64,000 bases of DNA from JAHRAW01 sp963693025 (GTDB lineage: Bacteria > Pseudomonadota > Gammaproteobacteria > Arenicellales > Poriferihabitantaceae), in NCBI GenBank assembly GCA_963693025.1, contig OY843749.1, positions 1,054,001-1,118,000 of the forward strand, in the 5' to 3' direction. Numbering within the stretch: position 1 is the stretch's first letter; each line of letters starts with the position of its first letter. The position numbers and the translations under genes are program-made. Positions 58,389-64,000 of this stretch are shown one piece after another. The notes below the pieces were generated by a model. The model searched no databases. It had not been told where the DNA came from and was given only the letters and a program-made list of their open reading frames with translations.

Positions 58389-59120
58389 TTACCGAGATTC
58401 GACAACAATGCGCGCGCGCGAGCCGGCGCCGCCGCGATGCCGCCACGACTGCGTTTCGGTGGTTGCGCCTTCGATTCGAATTTCGCCGGTGTTGACATCG
58501 GCATAAGAGCAGTTGCCCTTTCGCCCGCTGCCGTTGACGGCGTGTAACTCAATGGCATACTTTCGCCCGGCGTCGACCTCCACTCTTGAGCAGTCCCAAT
58601 CGTTGTCAATTTCGCCGGAAAAAATGCGCAGGTCATCGACGCTCACCCGCACCTTGTCGCCGTCCTCGCATTCGTGGTCGCGCACGCAGATTTTCAAGTC
58701 AGCAGATTCGCCGCGAATGCTGATGTTGAAATCCTGAAGCGGTTGCTTGCTGAAAGAGTCGGGCGCCCAGTTGGTCATAATCACCCCGCCGTCATACAAA
58801 TCGCTCCGTTCGTCGTCTTCCATCGCGCGTTTCAATGCCCGTGATGCGGCAGGGGAATCATTCTCAAAAAAACAGTATTCTTCGATTCCGTTGAAGTCGT
58901 ATTCTTGGTCCAGATAGGCGCGGAAGTCGTTGGTGTATCCGATGGTAAAGGAATAATCACCAAGGAAAACGGCGGTATAAAAAGCGCGCCGCTCGTCCTC
59001 GTCGAGGTGGCTGAATTCCTTATAGACGCAGTAAATATAATCGTCATCGTCGGCGGTTGCGGCGGGCGGTGAAGCCAGCAACGCCGCTAAAACGAGAGAC
59101 GCAAGTAGTTTGTTTTTCAT
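58389..59120 (-). CDS. Secreted hypothetical protein
   Basis: A 243-aa protein with a clear Sec signal peptide (MKNKLLASLVLAALLASPPA, cleavage near residue 24). The mature part is acidic and Cys-containing, with a beta-rich C-terminal half (VRVSVDDLRIFSGEIDND). GGAGGGTGA precedes the ATG at 59120. No family recognised. Its upstream region contains copy B of the second repeat family. Confidence 0.75.
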   Translation of the reverse strand: MKNKLLASLVLAALLASPPAATADDDDYIYCVYKEFSHLDEDERRAFYTAVFLGDYSFTIGYTNDFRAYLDQEYDFNGIEEYCFFENDSPAASRALKRAMEDDERSDLYDGGVIMTNWAPDSFSKQPLQDFNISIRGESADLKICVRDHECEDGDKVRVSVDDLRIFSGEIDNDWDCSRVEVDAGRKYAIELHAVNGSGRKGNCSYADVNTGEIRIEGATTETQSWRHRGGAGSRARIVVESR

Positions 59121-59400
59121 TTCACCCTCCACGGGTATGCTTGTTAGCAAATCCCGGACGCATGAGTGCCGGGTCGTTGCCAAGATCACGTTATGGAAGA
59201 GTGAAATCCCTGTCTATTTGCCCCGCACGGCGTGCGCCGGACGGGCTAGAAAATCACTGTTGTATTCGACAGGTAACCCGGCGGGCGGGTTTCCATAACA
59301 AAATCTTGGCAAGCGGAAATATAACCAATTTTCCGCGCGTGTCAATAATTTTTCGCCCCCGCCGGCGGCAAGGGCGGATTGCCCCTACTTCGCCGCCTTT

Positions 59401-59511
59401 CAAGCGCCAAACCGCATAAACAAAGGGATGTCGGCGGATTTTTTACGCTGTTGGGCGGATTTCTTCCTGTAATGGCGCGCGGTTTAGTGTTGTTTGTGCA
59501 AGAAACAGTAC
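59401..59511. repeat. Second dispersed repeat family, copy B
   Basis: Nearly identical to 27239-27349 over about 110 bp, in the same orientation relative to a minus-strand gene on its left. Confidence 0.85.
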
Positions 59512-59570
59512 TGTTTGCGCTAAAAACTTCACTAATCGCGGGGTTGGCGGCGGGCGAGGGGCGGTAACAA

Positions 59571-59655
59571 CGATGTTTTTTGCAGAAACAACACTGTTTT
59601 TGGCGCAAACAACACTGTTTACGGAAGTTTTACAGGTCAAACTGCAACCAACAAC
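59571..59655. repeat. ACAACACTGTTT repeat cluster
   Basis: Three spaced copies of ACAACACTG(T) in this stretch match the core of the 21-bp tandem array at 27368-27472; here the spacing is irregular. Confidence 0.7.
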
Positions 59656-59693
59656 ACTGTCGGCGGCAGTAACCACGCTAAAACGGCGGCGAT

Positions 59694-59721
59694 TAAGTGT
59701 TATATTGCGCGCACGGCTTGA
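59694..59721. repeat. GCGCGCACGGCT motif, copy 2 of 3 (diverged)
   Basis: TTGCGCGCACGGCTTGAC here corresponds to GTGCGCGCACGGCTCAAC at 27508-27525 and 60288-60305. Confidence 0.65.
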
Positions 59722-59795
59722 CACCGCCCGCCGCCCCTATACTGCGGCTAATCGCCAATGACTGGCGTCAACTTTCAACCGACAGGGAGGTCGCA

Positions 59796-60086
59796 ATGAC
59801 TGAAACTGATTACACCAAAGAATGCCTTTCGCTTTATTCCCGCATGATGTTTGCCGCGCTGGCGCTGTTTGCCATTACGCTTGGCGCCACATTTGGTATG
59901 TTCATCGCCAAGGCGGAGACCGTAACGCCCGCGCCAACGGCGCTACTGCCCGGCACGATGATTGATTTCATTACCTTCGGGGTCGCCGGCAGCGGCATGC
60001 TTTTTGTGCTATTCTTGGGCTTCGTTGGGTTCACCGTCCATAACCTGCTCAAACTCAAACGTGCAATGGAGGTTTCAAATGCTTAG
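59796..60086 (+). CDS. Small two-helix membrane protein
   Basis: A 96-aa protein after a GGGAGG ribosome site. Two hydrophobic helices (MFAALALFAITLGATFGMFI and the stretch around GSGMLFVLFLGFVGFTV) are joined by a short Pro/Ala loop. It overlaps the next gene by 8 bp. Function unknown; inside the 4.7-kb unit and divergent from the secreted-protein genes. Confidence 0.65.
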   Translation: MTETDYTKECLSLYSRMMFAALALFAITLGATFGMFIAKAETVTPAPTALLPGTMIDFITFGVAGSGMLFVLFLGFVGFTVHNLLKLKRAMEVSNA

Positions 60087-60240
60087 TTCAATCACTTGGG
60101 AAGGGGTCATGTGGATTCTTCTCCTCTTCTCGCCCGCTATTGGGCTTTCCGTTCTGCTAATCGCCGCTTTCTTCTTGGAAATCAAACACCCCAAACCCAA
60201 ACCGAAAGGCGCGCAACCCGCCCTAACCTCAGACGCCTAA
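60079..60240 (+). CDS. Very small single-helix membrane protein
   Basis: A 53-aa protein, MLSSITWEGVMWILLLFSPA then a continuing hydrophobic helix and a Lys/Pro tail (KHPKPKPKGAQP). It overlaps the end of the 96-aa membrane protein gene, so the two are probably made together and may interact. No family recognised. Confidence 0.6.
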   Translation: MLSSITWEGVMWILLLFSPAIGLSVLLIAAFFLEIKHPKPKPKGAQPALTSDA

Positions 60241-60280
60241 CCGCGCCACCGCCAACACCGTTAGTTTTGCGGCTAAGTTG

Positions 60281-60305
60281 TGTTAGAGTGCGCGCACGGC
60301 TCAAC
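60281..60305. repeat. GAGTGCGCGCACGGCTCAAC motif, copy 3 of 3
   Basis: Identical to 27506-27525 over 20 bp. It directly touches the broken end of R-element copy 15. Confidence 0.75.
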
Positions 60306-60412
60306 AAAGCCCGTGCCAGCCTTAGGGAGATTCCCGAGGACGTAAGTGTCCGTAAGCCGCCGCTTAAAAGAAGAAGCGCGGCGGCAAACGGACACTAACG
60401 CTCGAATGACGA
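60304..60412 (-). repeat. R-element copy 15, reverse half-element
   Basis: In its own orientation it breaks after GGCACGGGCTTTG, exactly where copy 7 breaks, and keeps the hairpin end. Its outer end is slightly deleted (CTCGAATGACG). Confidence 0.85.
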
Positions 60413-60422
60413 GTTATATACC

Positions 60423-60662
60423 CGTCATTCTCGAACGATAGAAAAATAGGGAGCGACAGCGACCATATTTTTCATCGCCTTCGGGAATCTCCCTAAGGTT
60501 AGCGTGAATTCCAACAAAGCCCGTGCCAACCTTAGGGAGATTCCCGAGGTCGTAAGTGTCCGTAAGCCGCCGCTTAAAAGAAGAAGCGCGGCGGCAACGG
60601 ACACTAACGCTCGAGAATGACGGCGGGGCGCGCGACAACGGACACTAACGCTCGAGAATGAC
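60423..60662 (-). repeat. R-element copy 16, reverse, with duplicated end
   Basis: A full copy ending at 60624 plus a second partial terminal unit (GGACACTAACGCTCGAGAATGACG) to 60662, just inside the right 40-bp arm of the 4.7-kb unit. Confidence 0.88.
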
Positions 60663-60810
60663 GACGTTGTTGTTGTTGTTTTTGTTTTTGTTTTGTTGGG
60701 CGTTCTTGTCAACTCTGCTTGATAGTTCCCTTATACTGGCGCGAAATCCCCTGTGCGGAGGGCTTGATGTTTGCAGAGTTGCCCGACAATTGAGCGCCGG
60801 CGTTGGCAAG

Positions 60811-61449
60811 GTGGCGTGGGTGGCGTTGCTTCGGCATGGCGTTACTGCGTGGAATGAGCGCGGGGTGATTCAGGGGCGGACCGACATTCCGTTGAGCGCG
60901 GGCGGGGTGGCGACTTTGCGGCGGGTGCGGGCGGGCGATGCTTTCTTGCGCGCGCGGTGGGTCACCAGTCCGTTGCAACGCGCGGTGCAGACCGCCGCCA
61001 TCCTCAATCCCCGTGTTCAAGCGGACATTCACCCGGATTTGATTGAGACCAACTGGGGGGAATTTGAAGGTGTCCGCCGCGATGAACTCCCGCAGCGAAT
61101 CCGCGACCTGGCGCTGGACCCGGCATGCGGGCTCGACTTTCTGCCGCCCGGCGGGGAGAGCGCGCGCATGGTGCAACGGCGGTTGTTGCGCTGGTTTGAG
61201 GCGACCGCCGACGCCGCCACGGACACGACGGCGGGGGCGGTGGTGGCGGTGACTCACAAGGGCGTCATTCGAAGCGCGTTGAGCGCCGCTTGTGGTTGGG
61301 ATATGTCGGGCGATTTGCGCCCCAAGCCGGACTGGTCGCTACCGCATCTTTTCCGGCTCGGCGCCGACGGCAAACTGCAACTGGTGCGCTTGAACTGCCC
61401 GTGGGCTCAGCCGCCCGACTCCGATTCCGCTGACAGCGCCGCGGCGTAG
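60811..61449 (+). CDS. Histidine phosphatase family protein
   Basis: A 212-aa phosphoglycerate-mutase-like phosphatase. The catalytic RHG motif is in VALLRHGVTAWNERG, the second His in AVTHKGVIRSAL, and TSPLQRAVQTAAIL and ETNWGEFEG complete the site. Substrate unknown (CobC- or sugar-phosphate-type). The start is uncertain: GTG at 60811 or TTG at 60790; the frame stays open upstream into the mobile unit end. Its 3' end overlaps the HD gene by 43 bp, tail to tail. Confidence 0.85.
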   Translation: MAWVALLRHGVTAWNERGVIQGRTDIPLSAGGVATLRRVRAGDAFLRARWVTSPLQRAVQTAAILNPRVQADIHPDLIETNWGEFEGVRRDELPQRIRDLALDPACGLDFLPPGGESARMVQRRLLRWFEATADAATDTTAGAVVAVTHKGVIRSALSAACGWDMSGDLRPKPDWSLPHLFRLGADGKLQLVRLNCPWAQPPDSDSADSAAA

Positions 61450-62069
61450 CGCTCGAGGATTTCGCCGACATTGCGGCGCGCCGGGGCTTCGCACAGGTTG
61501 TGGAAAAAATCGGTCAAGTAGATGCGCTCGCGGTCGAGCAGTGTCTGCAAAAAGCGGGTTTGTCCGCGCATAAACTCGGCGTCGCTCAGCGCGGCACATT
61601 CCTTGCGGATGTTGTCGCCGTCGCGCTTGAACATCTGCGGCGACATGCCAAGCCCGCTGAGGTCGACATCAACCACGAACCGCGCTCCGGGGTCGGTCGG
61701 CGGCTCACGGTGCGTCGTGCTCATGATGTAGTCTTCGACTTGGCGGCTCAAGTCCGGCGGCAACACCCCGTCCGCCTTGCCGGCAAACCACTCGGCGCTC
61801 TGCGCTTCGTTGTCGGCGGCGCCGGAGACATAAATCGCGTCGTGGAACCAAATCGCCAACTCGACGCCGTCCGAGCGCCCCAACTCCGCCGCCGCCTGAT
61901 CCATCCGCGACAGGCAGTCGTGAATGTGAACGCCGGTATGATAATGGCGGTGAGGCTCGCCGTAGTAGGCGGCGAGTTCGGCAAAAATCGCGTCCGCGCC
62001 ATGCGGGTCGTCGCCGCCACCGGCAGAACGCCTCCACAGCCGGCAAAATCGCTCTCTATCCAAGTGCAT
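61407..62069 (-). CDS. HD-domain metal-dependent hydrolase
   Basis: A 220-aa protein. Metal ligands are seen as YHTGVHIHDCL and the HD pair in ELAIWFHDAIYVSG, with a further His in IMSTTHREPP and Asp in VVDVDLSGLG. Related proteins are described only as predicted HD phosphohydrolases. The start at 62069 (MHLDRERFCRLWRR) fits homologues better than the upstream ATG at 62105. Confidence 0.82.
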   Translation of the reverse strand: MHLDRERFCRLWRRSAGGGDDPHGADAIFAELAAYYGEPHRHYHTGVHIHDCLSRMDQAAAELGRSDGVELAIWFHDAIYVSGAADNEAQSAEWFAGKADGVLPPDLSRQVEDYIMSTTHREPPTDPGARFVVDVDLSGLGMSPQMFKRDGDNIRKECAALSDAEFMRGQTRFLQTLLDRERIYLTDFFHNLCEAPARRNVGEILERYAAALSAESESGG

Positions 62070-62204
62070 AGTCCAAGTCCATCGGTTGCGGGTGATTAGT
62101 TGCACCGGAGTATATCCGGTTGCGGTTGCGGTTACGCGCGCGTCATTTTACAGGAATTCACCGGGTCTTGCCGATTTAACCCCGCCGCCGCGACCGCCGC
62201 GGGG

Positions 62205-62210
62205 TATACT
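62205..62210 (+). promoter_or_regulatory. Possible -10 box of gloB
   Basis: TATACT lies 30 bp before the ATG at 62240, in the gap between the divergent HD and gloB genes; no -35 at good spacing was seen. Confidence 0.4.
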
Positions 62211-62239
62211 GCGTTTGATTTGCAAACGGAGAACCCGAA

Positions 62240-63028
62240 ATGATTGTTGAACAAGTCTGGACCGGCAACGCCCTCCGCAATTTCAACTACCTCATCGCCT
62301 GCCCGCAAACCGGCGAGGCGCTGGCGATTGACCCGCTCGACCATCGGCGCTGCCTGGGCTTGGCGCGCGACAAGGGCTGGGAGATTACGCGCGTGGTCAA
62401 CACCCACGAGCACGACGACCATATTGGCGGCAACCGCAAGGTGATTGAGGCGACCGGCGCCAAACTGCTGGCGCATGCCGGCGCGGGCGGGGCGATTCCG
62501 GGCATCGACCGCGGGCTGTCCGCCGGCGACACGATTGCGTTCGGCAACGTGGCGCTTGAGGCGCTGGACACGCCGGGGCATACCATGAGCCACGTCTGCC
62601 TGCTGTCGCACACCGACACGCCGGCGCTGTTCTGCGGCGACACGCTGTTCAACGCCGGCGCCGGCAACTGCCACCAGGGCGGCCATCCGGCGGAGTTGTA
62701 TCAAACCTTCGCCCGGCAACTGGCGGCGCTGCCGGATAATACGGAGATTTACCCCGGTCACGATTATCTCGAAAACAACCTGCGCTTCACCCTCGACCGC
62801 GAACCGGGCAACCGCGATGCCGCCGCCCTGCTGGACACCGCCGCCGCCCAGGACCCGAACCGCGCGATGATTACCACGCTGTCGCAAGAGCGCTTAATCA
62901 ACACTTTCTTTCGCCTGCAAAACCCGGAAGTCATCGCGCAACTCCGGCTGAAATACCCCGACCTCGACGACCAACCGGATGCCGAGACCGTGTTTATCAA
63001 ACTGCGCGAGTTGCGCAACGATTGGTGA
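62240..63028 (+). CDS. gloB: Hydroxyacylglutathione hydrolase (glyoxalase II)
   Basis: A 262-aa metallo-beta-lactamase-fold enzyme that hydrolyses S-lactoylglutathione in methylglyoxal detoxification. The binuclear metal motif is NTHEHDDHIGGN (about residues 54-65); further ligands are in LDTPGHTMSHVC, FCGDTLFNAG and IYPGHDYLENN. The C-terminal glutathione-binding domain is present, so length is normal. Confidence 0.95.
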   Translation: MIVEQVWTGNALRNFNYLIACPQTGEALAIDPLDHRRCLGLARDKGWEITRVVNTHEHDDHIGGNRKVIEATGAKLLAHAGAGGAIPGIDRGLSAGDTIAFGNVALEALDTPGHTMSHVCLLSHTDTPALFCGDTLFNAGAGNCHQGGHPAELYQTFARQLAALPDNTEIYPGHDYLENNLRFTLDREPGNRDAAALLDTAAAQDPNRAMITTLSQERLINTFFRLQNPEVIAQLRLKYPDLDDQPDAETVFIKLRELRNDW

Positions 63029-63066
63029 GGCGGCGGCGCGGCGGTGGTGGTGCGGCGGCGCGGCGG

Positions 63067-64000
63067 CTATTTCAAGCAGCCGGTCAGCGAGTCGGCGATA
63101 CCGGTGAGCAGTTGAAACCACGCGTCCGGACCCGCCTGTAAATCCGCGCCCAGCGGGTCGAGTGTACCGGCTTCGGCGCCGGTGTCGGCGACCAGAGTGT
63201 GAACCAAACCGGGCTGGAATTGCGGTTCGCTGAAAACGCAACGCACGTCGTGTTCGGTGATGAGGCGTTTGATTGCCCGGATGCGCTTGGCGCCGGGCGG
63301 GCGCTCCGGGCTGAGCGTGACGGACGCCGCCGGGCGCAGGTTGAACTCGGTTTCGAAATACCGGTAGGCATCGTGAAAAACCACATAGCGCGCATCGGCA
63401 ACCTCGCGCAACCTCGCGTGTAACGTTTGCCGCAACTGTTGCAAGCGCGACAACAAGTCATGCAAGTTGGATTCGTAGTGTGCGCGGTTTGCGGCATCCA
63501 ACACGATTAATTCGCGCGCCACGATGCGGGCGATTGCTTGTGCGTTGGCGACCGATAGCCAAATATGCGGGTCGGTTGTCCAGGTGTCGTGGTTGGCGTG
63601 GTTATTGTGGTCGGCGTGGTCAGCGTCGTTGGCGTGGTCATCGTGGTCATCGTGGTCGGCGTGCTCAGCGTCGTCGGTGTGCTCATCGTGGTCGTGGTGT
63701 CCGCGCAATAAATGGATTTCATCGCTCAGCATCAACGTCACAACCCGCGCCTCGCCACTTCGCCCGGCGATGGTTTTTTCCAACGCACGCTCAAAACCGG
63801 GACCGACCCAGACAATCAAATCAGCCTCGCCCAACAACCTGACCTGAGACGGCTTCAACTGCGCCCCATGCGGCGACTGCCCGCCCCGCAACACAACTCC
63901 ACATCGCCCACCCCCCGCATCAACGCCGCCACCAAAGAATGAACCGGCAACACCGACACCGCCACGTTGGGTGCGGCGTGGGTCGGGGTCGCCGATAGCA
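63067..64000 (-). CDS. znuA: Zinc ABC transporter substrate-binding protein ZnuA, apparent frameshift, 5' end outside window
   Basis: The main frame (63067-63894) gives the metal-site segments GGQSPHGAQLKPSQVRLL, DPHIWLSVANAQAI and FHDAYRYFETEF and a long His/Asp-rich loop (about 40 residues, repeated DHADH-like text) typical of zinc capture. Upstream of about 63893 the sensible N-terminus (THAAPNVAVSVLPVHSLVAA, LMRGVGDVEL) is in another frame; one base appears missing or two extra near 63886-63896. It could be a sequencing error or a recent inactivation. Confidence 0.85.
   Translation of the reverse strand, partial: AIGDPDPRRTQRGGVGVAGSFFGGGVDAGGGRCGVVLRGGQSPHGAQLKPSQVRLLGEADLIVWVGPGFERALEKTIAGRSGEARVVTLMLSDEIHLLRGHHDHDEHTDDAEHADHDDHDDHANDADHADHNNHANHDTWTTDPHIWLSVANAQAIARIVARELIVLDAANRAHYESNLHDLLSRLQQLRQTLHARLREVADARYVVFHDAYRYFETEFNLRPAASVTLSPERPPGAKRIRAIKRLITEHDVRCVFSEPQFQPGLVHTLVADTGAEAGTLDPLGADLQAGPDAWFQLLTGIADSLTGCLK

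Larger units (their letters stand above)
56020..60738. mobile_element. 4.7-kb transposon-like unit with 40-bp perfect terminal inverted repeats and 8-bp direct repeats
   Basis: TTATACTG occurs at 56020-56027 and 60731-60738. Immediately inside lie arms 56028-56067 and 60691-60730, which are reverse complements over all 40 bases (beginning GGGAACTATCAAGCAGAG). Moving inward, each side has an A/C-rich linker, a full R-element (copies 13 and 16, inverted) and a half R-element (copies 14 and 15, inverted). The interior codes for six small membrane, secreted or MORN proteins and no transposase. This has the look of a non-autonomous transposon or an invertible segment. The right TTATACTG may also serve as the -10 region of the phosphatase gene. 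Confidence 0.65.

Noticed and set aside
59573..59761. 62-codon plus-strand frame starting MFFAETTLFLAQ
   Set aside because: It consists mostly of the ACAACACTGTTT repeat cluster translated; no ribosome site and no protein-like features.

Overview
The window is GC-rich, gene-dense bacterial chromosome. A single-chain purL of about 1,340 codons, an Xni-type flap nuclease, RutR and BipA/TypA point to an uncultured Gammaproteobacterium (Betaproteobacteria are less likely). Ankyrin and MORN-type repeat proteins, many defence and toxin-antitoxin genes and very many dispersed repeats suggest a host-associated or otherwise repeat-rich genome. No rRNA, tRNA, CRISPR array or recognisable transposase was seen.

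Layout. 1-3.8 kb: FAD oxidase (partial), folE, xni, a small membrane protein and a SABATH-type carboxyl methyltransferase. 4.2-10.5 kb: envelope sugar-transfer genes (two GT2 glycosyltransferases, an SMR-size flippase-like protein, two GT-C membrane transferases). 10.9-18.1 kb: MaoC hydratase, AEC carrier and a TakP-type TRAP transporter split by three tandem repeats; its large permease carries an unusual C-terminal coiled coil. 18.3-25.2 kb, all on the minus strand: an AbiJ-like abortive-infection gene preceded by a decayed Eco57I/PglX-type gene end, metK, ahcY, a type II restriction-modification pair, and two paralogous pairs of tiny coiled-coil/membrane proteins. 25.2-29 kb: ankyrin protein, MORN protein, tandem repeats and a PIN toxin pair. 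29-38 kb: argB, typA, recQ, argD, ETF-QO and a lone HicB. 38-46 kb: purL, a deoxyribosyltransferase-like gene, a 2OG-Fe(II) oxygenase interrupted by a G15 tract, dapA and a glutamine amidotransferase. 46-55.8 kb: a nine-gene reductive pyrimidine degradation operon (ureidopropionase, NMT1-type ABC importer, dihydropyrimidinase, PreT, PreA, RutR) with a RutR-like operator at its head. 56.0-60.7 kb: a 4.7-kb unit of secreted and membrane proteins bounded by 40-bp perfect terminal inverted repeats and an 8-bp direct repeat. 60.8-64 kb: histidine phosphatase, HD hydrolase, gloB and an apparently frameshifted znuA.

The most striking feature is a family of about 16 dispersed mosaic repeats (called R-elements here, roughly 130-330 bp). 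They have CGTCATTCTCGA / TCGAGAATGACG ends, a GC-rich hairpin, a second long inverted pair (CTCGGGAATCTCCCTAAG), and an optional inserted hairpin module. Arm sequences vary between copies in a compensating way, as expected if folding is conserved. Several copies are half-elements that keep the same end and stop abruptly beside small accessory genes. The 56-60.7 kb unit is built symmetrically from such elements. Together these suggest an undescribed non-autonomous mobile or gene-capturing repeat system.
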